Below are positions 48,021 through 59,720 of a DNA stretch of 64,000 nucleotides, piece after piece. The stretch comes from Delphinus delphis. Lineage: Eukaryota > Chordata > Mammalia > Artiodactyla > Delphinidae. The stretch spans positions 37,676,431-37,740,430 of the forward strand of contig NC_082696.1 in NCBI RefSeq assembly GCF_949987515.2, in the 5' to 3' direction. How positions within the stretch are numbered: position 1 is the first letter of the stretch; each line of letters begins with the position of its first letter. A program made the translations under genes and the position numbers. The notes under the pieces are model-generated. The model saw nothing but the letters and a program-made list of their open reading frames with translations. It did not search any database and was not told the origin of the DNA.

Positions 48021-48612
48021 CCACAGTGCTCCATTGGATAATATAATACTGGGGTCTAACTTTGGCTTTTTTTTTTTTTTTTGAGAACTGAAAATGTGTT
48101 TTCTTAAATTGCACTTTTTCTAAGAGTTGCCTCATATAAACTCAAGTCTACTAAACTGATACAACATACAAAATATTAGTTGTAACACTGTAATACAGTG
48201 AGGTTACAACATTGTTACATGTTGGGTTCTAAACCACTTATAAATATACTACTTTTTGTGTACATACCCCTTAAGGTATTTCTATTTGCAGTGTTGTTTG
48301 AGAACAACTGAGCAAGGCTGAATAAGGTACAAAAGGAAAGTATATATGCAAACATTTGAACATTCAAGCCTTTTTTTTTTTTGGATAATTATCTACTCTC
48401 AATTGAATGGAATGGGGGGGAGGGTTGGAATCTGAAGAATTGTAAATGCTCCTGCTAACTGACCAGGTTTACTACATTCTGTTCTAATATTAAACGTTTG
48501 AAACCATAAAATATATTAATTGATGTGTTTATTTTCATGAGAATTAAGCAGATATAGTAGAATAGCACTTGATTTGGGTTATGGCCTACAATGATGAAAT
48601 TATATGTACATG
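48021..48612. other. Unclassified sequence with T-runs
   Basis: T-runs lie at about 48068-48082 and 48370-48382. No gene was recognised. Confidence 0.4.
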
Positions 48613-48800
48613 TATTAGTCAGCTTTCACTAAGCTATTATGTATTAACAAATGACCCAAAACTCTCAGTGGCTTAAAACAATAAAAGGTTATTTCTTACC
48701 TGCTTATGTTTCAACTGCAGGTCAGCTATAGCCTCTCTTCATATGTCTTTTTCTACCTGAAGGGTCAGGCCTTATCTGTGTAGAATGCATTATTGTTATT
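48613..48800 (+). repeat. Old interspersed repeat, same family as 38895-39450
   Basis: 'tgtattagtcagctttcact', 'aaatgacccaaaactctcag' and 'tggcttaaaacaataaaagg' correspond to the start of that family. The copy is truncated. Confidence 0.55.
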
Positions 48801-49177
48801 CCAATATTTCAACTTAAATAAAGCTCACTCATGTTAAATACTGTTTGTGTGCTGGCAGGAAGAAAAAAGATCAATGGCAGAACCACACGACGGCTCTCAG
48901 AGCTTTTGCTGGGATGTGGCAACATCATTTCCAAAGCAAGTCTCATGGCCAAACTAATGTCGATAGAGCATGGAACTATAACCTCTTACAGAGAGGGCAG
49001 CATATAATTGGGAATAATAGAATTTACCACAGTGCATATGATACATCTCACAGCAACCACAGCATATGAATTTTGATTATGCACTAAAATAGAAAACAGG
49101 CAACTGCGATCTAGAAATCGTAGAATAAATAGCTGTATTGGAGTAGCATCTGCTTATTTCTTCTACCTGCAATCTGG

Positions 49178-49182
<5 letters not shown>
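48801..49182. other. Unclassified sequence
   Basis: A weak 74-codon plus frame (48845-49069) is unlike anything I know. Confidence 0.4.

Positions 49183-49224
<42 letters not shown>
49183..49224. repeat. (AC)21 microsatellite
   Basis: Uninterrupted AC dinucleotides over 42 bp. It is likely polymorphic. Confidence 0.98.
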
Positions 49225-49227
<3 letters not shown>

Positions 49228-49407
49228 AATGATCAACAATCTTTGAAGACTGAGTTTTGCTGCCTCCCAATGTCCTTAATTAGATTTCAGTTAGGTTAGC
49301 ACTAATTTCTGTGACTAACAAAAAAAAAAGAATGCCTTGAAGGACAGCTGTTATCTGTGATGCCAGCTTCTATGTTCTGTCTCTAATTGATGGTACTGGT
49401 TTGAAAG

Positions 49408-49628
49408 GTGAAGAATGTGGGCTTCCCTGGTGGCACAGTGGTTGAGAGTCCGCCTGCCGAAGCAGGGGACACGGGTTCGTGCCCTGGTCCGGGAAGATCC
49501 CACATGCCGCGAAGCGGCTGGGCTTGTGAGGCGTGGCTGCTGAGCCTGCACGTCCCAAGCCTGTGCAACGGGAGAGACCACAGCAGTGAGAGGCCCGCGT
49601 ACCGCAAAAAAAAAAAAGTGAAGGATGT
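49408..49628 (+). mobile_element. CHR-type SINE, short cetacean form
   Basis: The head begins at 49419, the B-box 'gggttcgtgccc' is near 49472 and the A-tail is at about 49606-49617. The flanks gtgaagaatgt (49408-49418) and gtgaaggatgt (49618-49628) are a target-site duplication with one difference. ORFs on both strands here are SINE artefacts. Confidence 0.96.
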
Positions 49629-52600
49629 TCCTTTTTGTAAGGGAATATATTTATTACCAAACAGGAAAAGAATAAGTTATTTTCCAAATCAAAAAAGATT
49701 TATTATATGTTATTGTTCACTCCACATCCAGGTATTAGAAAAGAACACAAAATATTAGTCCCTATAATTATAATGTCCTAACAATTATTAACCCTAAGAA
49801 GTGTCAATCAATCTTCCAAGTATATATTTACCAAAACAAACAAGTGCCCTAATTTATGACTTCAACATATGTTACACTGAAGGAAAATTTAATGCTTAGA
49901 ACTTATAAATAGAAACAGGCTTGAACTGAACCTTTTGGAAGAGTAGCAAGAAATAAGGAGTTCGATATTTCATAATTTATAGTAACAGGAAGTTGAACAG
50001 TTAGTGACTGAAGTAAGTCTTGGAATTAACCAGCCAGAATGAACTCATTAGGCAAAAAACTTTAGCAAAATCTGAGGTTAGTTATATTTTTCTCATTAGA
50101 CATCTCTGGTCCCATAAAAGAGACAATCAAGCTGACATATTCCTACTTTAATAAGAGCTTGCCAAATATAGCTCTTCAAAATTAATTAGCCTACTAATCA
50201 TAAAAGAGAAATGAACAGTTAGGTAGACTCTCTAACATTGAAAATACCCTGAAGAAGTACCAGACCCATTTTATTCTATTAACGTGTCTATTAGTTTTAC
50301 TTCACATGATACTAATATTAACATGCTAGATGATACTCTTATTAATAAATAATTTTCCTTTTTTCCTATATATATCTAATCTTCATGAAGATTCCATCAT
50401 TCATGTCTCCACTGAATCAAGTTGGTAAATTTGTTTTTTAAAAGTATCCTAAAAACAGATGCCAGTAATCAAAAGAAATATTTATAATACGAATGTAAGC
50501 ATCTTAGTGACACTATCCCAATATGTATCCTTTTTCTCATTAATGTTTGAGAGGCAGTACATGAAATAAAGTACCCTATTTCACAGTGGAGCTCTGAAGG
50601 CAGCTGAGAAAACAGAGTTGGGGAAGGATATTAGAAAATCTGGACAGGAATATGAAAAAGTGATCAAGTGGAGGAAGAAATTCATTACCAGTCCCTATGA
50701 CTCTCAATATTTTATGCGATAAGATAGCATATTTTATGTGATTTACCAAAGACCTTCAAAAAATATTGACATAGAGCAGATTATTAGGGACTTCCTCTTC
50801 CACATAGGTTAGAATTTCATTTTGTATGGTTCTTCTTGTAGTCTCAACACATAAGTGAACTAATGTACCCCAACACAAATAACTGATACATGAGCTGGGG
50901 CACACATGATATACCTGTGCACTCCACACACTGCCTCACTCAAGAAATATCCATCATGCCGCCACTATGCCAGAAATGTAGTAGGTGCTGAGGTGTAATA
51001 TATGTAGTTATCAGCATACAAATGGTATTTTTAAAATGGAAATGAATCAGGTCATTTAGGGAGGTAGTAGACGAGAAGAGGATCAAGGGAGACATAAGGA
51101 ATACCAACATTTAGGGGTATCACAGACAAAGAGCAGCTAGTGAAGTAGGAGAAAAATTAGAACAAGAGAGAATTTTAAGAACAAGCAAGTGGTCACTTCT
51201 AAGCAGGGTCAGTTGGACTTTGTTTCAGTGATATCCTCTAGTATATATACATTGTATACAGGATGTTCCATTGTTTGGAAAGCCTAGTATTTCTGTGATC
51301 ATTCAATAACTCTGAAGTGCCTTACTTCAAAATGGACCTCTAACTATGAGAAAGTAACAATTTATATTGGCAACTATTATTTTTGCACAATCAATGTCTT
51401 GGCCCCATGGATTTAAGATAAACTATCTAAATAATTTACTTCTTATCTTGCTAAAGATATTCCATATAATTGACTGCATGTAAGACTATGAAACCAAGCA
51501 AGCTCTTTAAAAACCACCAGTGAAGACTAAATGACTAAGACTTTCATATGCAGATAATCTCAGAATTAGTCTAAGCACAGTTAGTTTTTCTATACATTAT
51601 TAAATCTTTTTTCTTAGCTGAACTACCCTAAAGATTTAAATTTTAGATTTATTCAAAGTAGTTGCTGATTTATCCATAAAATAAGTCCTTAATTGTAAAG
51701 AAGTATAACTAAGCTCAGTGAATTCCTAAAGTATGCTTTACAGAATAGGCTACCCTGCGTCCATCCACTACCACACACATATTATTTATTCAAGTCATAG
51801 ATCCCAAGACCATTCAACCAGGAGAATCAAGATTTATACAGTAGGTATTATTCATGTATGAACAACAGTGACCTCATGTGGCTAACGTTTCATGCCTGAA
51901 ACTATTAGACTAAGAACAACAAAAAACAGCCTATGCTACACATCAAAACTTATGCCATAATGAATGATTCGAGCTGCCCATGTCAGGCAACATAATTTCT
52001 TTTTTAAGGCCTCTGATCACAAAGCAATCCCTTCCAAGGACCAGTATGGGTTCACTCTACGTATGTTTATAAGGTTAGATTGTTCAAAGATTAATTTAAT
52101 GTAATAAGGTATCTTGAGGGCCAAGGACCAAATCTTACTTCTTTGTGTCACCAAAGGATTTAGTTCTGGTCTTTGTGCCTTGAAGGAAGTTTCCAAACGC
52201 TTTTTAAATTTCATCTTGTCTTCCTCGTCCTGGGTATCCTAATGTTAAAAAATAAAGGCCTAAATGTCAATTTAGGAACATACACCTTTGGCACTTCATT
52301 ACCCAGTTGTTTCTAACTTTGGGGGAATGGCTGTATTTCTCTTCCATTTGAGCAGTTCCCTTAACCAACTTGAACCGCGATAATATTCAGGACTTTCACT
52401 CGTTTGCTCAAAAATATTTTAATGCATTATCTGCTAGAATAACAACAGATTCAAACATATTACATAACATTAAGAATAAAATAACTTCCAGCTCTCCTTT
52501 ATAATCAAGGGTAAGGTCCTTTATCATCAATTTAAAACTGCTATAGTTAAATCATAGGTAAGTGTAACTGCATCAGTAAGATCTCTGAGCTAGGGAACAC

Positions 52601-52674
52601 CCAAGTAAGGGTAAATTCTGAAGTAACATGATATCTGGTAGATGAGAGACTGCTGCTCCCAATACTCTGCTCAG
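49629..52674. other. Unclassified AT-rich sequence
   Basis: Three kilobases without a clear gene or repeat. Possible L2-like antisense traces occur around 51050-51240 (aggagacataaggaataccaa-type text), too weak to call. Confidence 0.4.
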
Positions 52675-52870
52675 AATTAACACATTATATCCCCTAGCAG
52701 AGTGGTAAATAACATGCTCTGGAGTAGGAAAACTTGGCTGATAATCCTGACTTCCAAATGGCTTTGGGCCATTCACTGTATTCTCTTAGAGTAGTCATCT
52801 CTGAAATGGGAAAGTATATTAGGATCTACCTCATATAGTGATCATGAGTCTTAAATTAGAATATGTTTGT
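52675..52870 (+). mobile_element. MIR SINE, sense
   Basis: 'agagtggtaaataacatgct', 'aggaaaacttggctgataat', 'atctctgaaatgggaaagta' and 'acctcatatagtgatcatga'. Confidence 0.75.
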
Positions 52871-52878
52871 ATAACATT

Positions 52879-53237
52879 TGCTATGGTCTGAATGTTTGTG
52901 TCACCACCCCACCATTCAGATGTTGAAATCCTAACCCCCAATGCGATGGTATTAGAAGGTGGGGTCTTTGGAAGGTGCTTACTTAAGTCATAAGAATAGA
53001 ACCCTCATGAATGGGATTGGTACTCTTTATAAAAGAGACCCCAGTCAGCTCCCTAGTCCCTTCCACCATGTGAGGACACAGGGAGAAGTTTGCAACCTGG
53101 AGGAAGGCCCTCACCCACCATGCTGGCACTCTGATCTTAAACTTTCAGCCTCCAGAACTACGAGAAATAAATTCTGTTGTTTACAAGCCACCCAGTCTAT
53201 GGTATTTTGTCATAGCAGCTAGAGCAGACTAAAAACA
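52879..53237 (+). mobile_element. MaLR (MLT1A-type) LTR, complete
   Basis: It starts TGCTATGGTCTGAATG and contains 'ggtattagaaggtggggtct', 'ctcatgaatgggattggtac', 'ttataaaagagacccc' (TATA-like) and 'ccaccatgtgaggacacagg', then AATAAA at about 53166 and the end 'agagcagactaaaaaca'. At about 359 bp it is full length. No internal sequence adjoins it, so it is a solo LTR. Confidence 0.9.
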
Positions 53238-53781
53238 GCATCTTCTAGGTTTCTGGCACATAGGAGGTGCTCAATATTTCAAGCTAAAATTTTTAATTAA
53301 ATTTATCTCATTTATTATTTTTATTTCTCATCTATATTTCCGTTTTTTTAATTAGAGTTGAGGTATAAGGTGCAGTTATCATTTTCCCCCTCTTTTCTAC
53401 CATTTTTAACCCAATGCTATATTTTTCCACACTTTATGTCCTTTATCCTCTTTCTGGTCCAAGGAAGCACCAGGTAAGTAAGTAGTATAGGTAATTTTTG
53501 CTAATATATTATATTTACCTAGTTAATCCTTGGGAAGTTAAAGTATGCTTTGAAAATATCAGTCTGAAATCTGATTATCTAGAAAGACTTCTTATTGTAA
53601 TTAGATGGAATAAGTTTGATATCACATTTACTACATAAAGAGTATACAGCAAAAATAAATCTACCTGTGAAAGACAACATTTAAAACTCTCATCTAGTTA
53701 TTACTGTAATCCTTAAAAATATAAAAAACAATAAAATCAAATTATGTGAAATACTCTAAAATACATATCTAACATAAAAAT
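53238..53781. other. Unclassified AT-rich sequence
   Basis: Nothing was recognised. Confidence 0.4.
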
Positions 53782-53997
53782 ACACCTACTGGGCTTCCCT
53801 GGTGGCGCAGTGGTTGAGAGTCCGCCTGCTGATGCAGGGGACACTGGTTCGTGCCCCAGTCCAGGAAGATCCCACATGCCACGGAGCAGCTGGGCCCGTG
53901 AGCCATGGCCGCTGAGCCTGTGCGTCCGGAGCCTGTGCTCTGCAACGGGAGGCCACAACAGTGAGAGGCCCGTGTACTGCAAAAAACAAACACCTAC
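53782..53997 (+). mobile_element. CHR-type SINE, short cetacean form
   Basis: The head gggcttccctggtggcgcag begins at 53791. The tail is a short interrupted A-run. Flanking acacctac at 53782-53789 and 53990-53997 is a short duplication. It is closely similar to the SINEs at 47.8 and 49.4 kb and in the same orientation. Confidence 0.95.
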
Positions 53998-54079
53998 ATA
54001 ACCTTTTACACATTTTGTTTCCATGTCTGAAAGGAAGTTTACGTGAGTTCACTTTTTCAATAATAACAGAATTATTTTC

Positions 54080-55565
54080 ATTTATTTATTCAGCAAATAT
54101 GTATTAAGATCCTGCTGTGTGTTCGGTACTATTTATGGCACAATTATTTCATATTAAACAGAATACAGAAGATCAGTTTTTATGTTTTATGTTATACTCT
54201 AGAAAGGTGCAATGACGATAAGTAATAAATAAGGAAGGAAGTAAATAAATGTATATCAAGTGGCAGTAAGCATGATGGAAGAAAAATAAGTGAGGACAAG
54301 GTGGATAGACAGTGATAGGGTATATTTTATGTAAGGTGGTCAGGAAAGGCATCTTTCATAAAGAAGCATTTAAAAAGACTTCAGAAGTTGTAAGGAAGAA
54401 CATTTCAGGCAGAGAGAACAAGAGTAAAGCCCTGCAGTGGAAGTAGACTTGGAGTGTGCAAGAAATTCTGAGACTAAAGCAGAGTGAATGAGAAAGAAAG
54501 GGTTTGGAGATTAATTCAGAGAAACAGCAGGGCACGAAATCAGGTATGGCTCTGTGAGCTATACTGATACATTTAAATTTTGTTCTGATCCAAATATAAA
54601 AAGTCATTTAAGAATTTGATCTTAGAGGGACATAATCTGGCTTATATTGTAAAAGGCTTACTCTGGCTTTGGGGTACATAATAGATTGTGATGGAGTGGG
54701 GAGGAAGATGAGAGACCAATTAGGAAGTTTTCCAACAACCCAAGAGATGATGGTGGCTTGGCCAGGGTATTTGTGGTAGATGTGAGAGAAAATATTCATA
54801 TATCAGGTATGATTCAAAGCAGGAATTTAGAGAAAGTTTTAATGAATGGGATGTGAAATGTAAGAAAAAGGAAGATGCAAGGAGAGCCCAAAGACATTTG
54901 GCTTCAGCAGCCAGGAGAATGAATGAAAATGCCTTTTGTGAGGATAAGGTAGACTGGATAGGCAGAATTTTTTTTCAGGAGTGGAGGGGAAACACAGAGA
55001 AGGGGAATGAAGAGTTTAATTTTGATTATTTTGAATTTGAGATGTCTTTTAAATATTCAAGTGGAGATGTTGAAAAGGCAGTTGGATATTTCAGGCTGCG
55101 ATTTAGGGGGAAATTCCCCAAAAGAATTTAAAAATGTGAGAGTTATCAAATTACTGATGGTATTTAATTCCACGCAATCAGAGGAGATCATCTGGAAATT
55201 AAGTATAAAGTGCTTTGAGAGGGGAACGCTAGGGCTTTCCAATGTTTAGAGGTCAGAATGATGAGAAAGAATAGACAAAAGAGACTGACAGGAAATGAAC
55301 AGTAAACTAGGAGACACTTGAGAAAGAGTGTCCTGGAGGCCAAGTGAGGAAAATTTTTCAGGAAGAAGGGAGGCGCCTGGGTGTGTTAGATGGTGCCAAG
55401 AGACTGAGTAAAATGAGAACTAAGAACTGACCAATGGATTTGGCAATATTGGTGACTGTGATACGAAGAGCACAGGGACAAAAGGCTGGCAATGGTGAGT
55501 TCCATGAGGGAAAAGCACAGGGAGAGGAATGGACTCAGGAGAGAAAACTTATGAAGAATCAGAAG
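54080..55565 (-). mobile_element. L2-clade LINE, antisense, with reverse-transcriptase remnant
   Basis: On plus it begins as the reversed L2 3' end ('ttattcagcaaatatgtatt', 'aagatcctgctgtgtg') and passes 'ggtggtcaggaaaggcatct', 'aagccctgcagtggaagtag', 'gatgatggtggcttggccag' and 'ggcagttggatatttcaggc'. On minus, the frame 55242-55057 ends in PEISNCLFNIST, which fits the conserved stretch just after the catalytic YADD region of CR1/L2-type reverse transcriptase. The element is far too mutated to be active. It covers about 1.5 kb, the longest L2 here. Confidence 0.75.
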
Positions 55566-55569
55566 ACTT

Positions 55570-58500
55570 CCACCTGAGTGAAGTTTTCAGTAGTCAAGTA
55601 GTCTGGAGCATTCTGAGATATCACTTTCAAAGTGAAGATCAAAGTATGGCATCTTGCAACTCCTACCAATAAGAAGGAGGCGCAATGCCTGGTGGGAAGT
55701 AGCATATTCCTCATTTGGGAATTCTTCTCTAGCCTTATTACCAAGTGACAATGAAACCTTGGCAGCTTTGAGTGGGGCCCAGACCAGGAAAGTTCTTAAT
55801 AGTAGATCTAGGCAATAGTATGACCAGACCTGCCATTTAAGCCCTAGGACACAGCAGCATCTATCATTTTAGAGGTAACTGTGATGGGAAAAGATGCCAT
55901 GTGGAGGTTAGCTCCAGTGAAAGAATTACAATGTAAACATGGAGTTCTGAAGCAAAGCCATGTTATCTACAGAAAAGAATTATATGACATTCAAAAAGAG
56001 CCCCTGGTTTGCTACTAGGGACTACGATGGAGCACCTGACCATGGAATATCAAGTGACTATTCTGCACCACCTGCCCATCTTGAGCTGGAAGTTGTCAGA
56101 TGCATCAAGGCATGTTAGGCTAGCCCAGCAGCAATCCACCATAAAAAAGAAATGGTACATCTAGGATCAGGCATGAGCAGGGCCCAAAGGCAAAGTAAGT
56201 TGCAAAAACGGGCGGACCAGACTCCCATGTCACTTACCATTGTCACACTGGCACCACTCCCTTGGCTAACGTCTATGGCCATATGGCAGAGGCAGCGGTC
56301 TCATAGGATCAAATGACAGGAGGAAAATGACTGAGCACTTTTAGGGATGAATAGGCTTGTTATATGTCTACGAGCTGAAAATGAACAATAGCTATAGTCC
56401 AGTTCTGCTCAAGGGAGGGCCAGAAAGACAGCATTGAAGGAAATGCTCCCCAGTAGGCACTTCTTTGGATGATACACTTGGTCATCCCCTTTGCAATGAA
56501 AGATAAGTAGTCTGAGGTTAGAATATATGGAACAATGGCCATTTGAAGATAGTTTGTTGGAAAGGAGAAACATTTGGAGATCAGGGCCAAGGAGGTCTAG
56601 GGAAGGGACATGTGGATGAATGGATGGGAGTGGACCTGAAGTATTTTGTATCACATATTCAAGCCCTCTAGAGAGTACCCCACCAGAAAATATATTAAAT
56701 AACCAATGTGACAAAATAATTCAGCCAGGTGACATCAACTAGCCTTTGTCATCAGCCACCTCAGTGCTGGCACAATGGGCACAGGAAAGTTGTACCCATG
56801 GTGGTAGGAATGGAGGCTCTGACTGGGCCTTACAGCATGGGCTCCCTTCTTACCAAAGATGATCTAGCTTCAGCGGCTGTCAAACATCCAATTTTCCAGT
56901 GACAGAAGCTAATGCTGAGCCCCCAATATGATGCCATTCTCTCAAAAGAGCCACTATACAATTGGGGTTAATCTGGTTACTTTCAACCCTTTTCTGTCAG
57001 TAGGGCCTCAGCCAGCACCACTATTCCAGGCTTAGAGAATGTTTGACCCTCTTAAATGAAATTCTTTATATAATCATATCAACTGAAGAACACACCTGAG
57101 TGCAAATTGGGTGAGGTTGTGGACACATGACCACAGGATCCACTGGTCCTACCACATACTGCACCTCCCAGAAGCTGTCAGTCTGACAGAGTGATGGAAA
57201 AGCCTCTGAAGTCATAGCTGAGGTGCCACCTTGGATATTATATCCTGCAAGGATGGGGCATCATTCTCCAGGATGTAGTATACAGTGGTTCCCCCCTTAT
57301 CCACGGTTTTGCTTTCCTCAGTTTCAGTTACCCATGGTCAAATGCAGTCCAAAAATATTAAATGGAAAATTTCTGAAATAATCAATTCGTAACTTTTAAA
57401 CTGCATGCCATTATGAGTAGTCTGGCAAAATCTCACACCAACCCACACCATCCCACTCTGTCCTGCCCGTATAGTGAATCATCCCTTCATCCAACGTATC
57501 CTGCCTATTAGTCACTTAGTAGCCATCTCAGCGGTCAGATTGACTGTCACGGTACTGCAGTGCTTGTGTTCAAGAAACCCTTATTTCACTTAATTATGGC
57601 CACAACATGCAAGAGTAGTGATGCTGAAAATTCACATATGCCAAAGAGAAGCTGTAAAGTGCTTCTTTTAAGTGGAAATATGAAAGTTCTCCACTTAATA
57701 AGGAAAGAAAAAAAATCGTATGCTAACTTGCTAAGACCTATGGTAAGAACGAATCTTTTATCCATGAAATTGTAAAGAAGGAAAAAGAAATTTGTGCTAG
57801 TTTTGCTGTTGCACCTTAAACTGCAAAAGTTACAGCCACAGTGAATGATTAGGTGCTTAACTGAGATAGAAAAGGAATTAAATTTTTACAGTAAGATATT
57901 TTGAGAGGGAGAGAGACCACATTCACATAACTTTTACTATGGTATATTGTTGTAATTGTTCTGTTTTATTATTAGTTATTGTTTTTCATTTCTTACTGTG
58001 CCTAATTTATAAATTAAACTTTATCCTAGGTAAGTATGTATGTATGTATAAGAAAAAGCATAGTATATGTAGGATTTGGTACTGTCTGCAGTTTCAGGCA
58101 TCCACTGGGGTCTTATAATGTATCCCCTGCGGATAATGGGGGGCTGGTACTGTACACACTAAATTAACAACCCTTATATGGTTCTGTGACCCTAGTAGGT
58201 AGAATACTTGTGTCTGGGTCTGGGAGCCCAGGGAAGAAAGTAGGAGTAGCCCTGCTTACTGTCACTCCCAGAGAGTCACTTGGTGAATGTGTCTTCCCTC
58301 GCCTGCAAGTCTAGGTTCTGCAGGTCTAGATGTGTTGGTCCCACCAGGGAACATAGCAAATGTCCAGTTAAACTCTGAACTGTGGCTGCAGCTTGGTCAT
58401 TTGGGCACCATTTGCAAGGAGAGGAAGGAACCGAGTCACCATTCTCATAGGTGGAATTAACCCTGACACTCAGGAGGAGGTAGGCTTCTTGTTATGTAAA

Positions 58501-58865
58501 GGAATCAGGAAGAAAGTGTTTAGCATTCATGTGATCCACTGGCATATCTCTTAGAACTTTTTTGCCTGATTGTGAGAGATACTTGACAAATGCAGCAGCC
58601 GTAGCCTGATAAGGGTATGGTGATCAGGAGCAAAGATACCTCCAGAAGAAGATCAGGTTACCCTACCAGGTAAGCACCCAGACCCACAGAGGTTACTAGG
58701 CAGAGGAAATCCAGAATGGACAGAAGAGGAGAAAAAATATGAGTATCAGGCGTGGCCTCAAAACTAGCTGTAGTAGTAGGAACTATAGTTTATCTTACTA
58801 ATCTTCTTCTTGCAAATCTCCCAGGGAAAAGAGACCAACCAGAAGCCTGAAGAAACTTTTCCTAG
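55570..58865 (+). mobile_element. ERVL-type endogenous retrovirus internal remnant (pol region), interrupted
   Basis: Text around 55640-55780 ('gaggcgcaatgcctggtggg', 'attaccaagtgacaatgaaa', 'ctttgagtggggcccagacc') and 56000-56120 ('gagcccctggtttgctac', 'catggaatatcaagtgac') follows ERVL pol order from the end of reverse transcriptase through RNase H toward integrase. Later blocks to about 58.86 kb fit the 3' internal part. Frames are broken throughout by stops and indels, and no long ORF survives. A Tigger transposon splits it at 57283-58152. The 5' LTR and gag are not visible. Confidence 0.7.
57281..58154 (+). mobile_element. Tigger (pogo-type) DNA transposon with TA duplications
   Basis: It starts CAGTGGTTCCCCCCTTATCC at 57283 and ends GGATAATGGGGGGCTGGTACTG at 58152, which are imperfect terminal inverted repeats, with TA at 57281-57282 and 58153-58154. 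The frame 57560-57775 keeps part of the N-terminal CENP-B-like DNA-binding region of the transposase (SDAENSHMPKRS, LIRKEKKSYA). It is 870 bp long, so most of the transposase catalytic domain is missing by internal deletion. It lies inside the ERVL remnant and is therefore younger than it. Confidence 0.93.
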
Positions 58866-59720
58866 ATAGACTGAACTTACACAGAGCAAGTGGATGCAAG
58901 CAGCTCACAGATGCTACAATGTGTCACTCAGGTTTCCCCCCTTAGCCCCCACCCCCAACCCCTAGCAAGTCCACCACCCCAGATGCCCAGATCATTGCCT
59001 GCTGACAACTCAGAGCTGAGTTCCTCCCACTAATGGCCCTAAGTTGAAAGGAGCTGCCTGGCCCAAGGTTATGCCCCCCTCCACCAGTCGGCACTCACCC
59101 AATGACTGGACCATGTTGAGGGTACAAAGGCCTGGCTCTTGCCTCGATTTGAGATAATCTGGCACAACTCTGAAGGTATACTGTAAAAATTAATAAACAA
59201 AAACCTCAATTAAATAGAGGCAGGAGGCGGGCAGTGGGAGTTCTCACATCCTGTGACAATAACAGAGCCCAACAGGAAGAGGTAAGACTCCTCTTCTTTT
59301 TTGACAAGGACTCAGCCAATGAAAAGCCATGGACTCTTTGTTTTCTACAGCCTTCCCAACTTCTTTTCCCCTCTATAAAAGAGTTCTCCTTCCCTCAGCA
59401 TGGCATGCAGGGACTTGCCAAGGTTACAGACCTTGTACTACAATTCTCTGCTGATGCCAAATAAACTTTTTTTTTTTTTTCTGCTGAAGAAATAATTGGC
59501 AGTCTATTTGCTTTAGGTCGATAATACTCTAGATCCAGAGCTCCCTGTGGGATTGGCTGAGGCCTCTGTTGTGCCTGCATCTCAGTCGAATTCTCCCTCT
59601 GCCCAATCTTGCTGCCCTCACGCCTTTAAAAGTGTTTTTGTGGAGTGCCCTCCCCGATAAACCTCCTTCACACAAATCTCAGTGGCAGAGTCTGTTTTCT
59701 CGGGGACACAACGTGAGACA
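58866..59720 (+). mobile_element. LTR-like region(s) after the ERVL remnant
   Basis: A C-rich U3-like stretch (58930-59130) is followed by 'ccctctataaaagagttctc' (TATA box at about 59372) and AATAAA at about 59460 with a T-run. A second block ends 'cctccttcacacaaatctca...ctcggggacacaacgtgaga', an LTR-like U5 end. This may be one composite LTR or two. It may belong to the ERVL remnant or to a separate retrovirus. The family was not assigned. Confidence 0.5.

Noticed and set aside
49183..49224. Regular spacing considered as a CRISPR-like array
   Set aside because: It is a plain (AC)n microsatellite; there are no spacers, and the host is a mammal.
49351..49758. Four overlapping ORFs on both strands
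   Set aside because: All are translations of the CHR SINE; the same words (CGIFPDQGTNPCPL) recur at 47.8 and 53.8 kb.
53737..54052. Cluster of 63-95 codon ORFs
   Set aside because: SINE-derived, as above.
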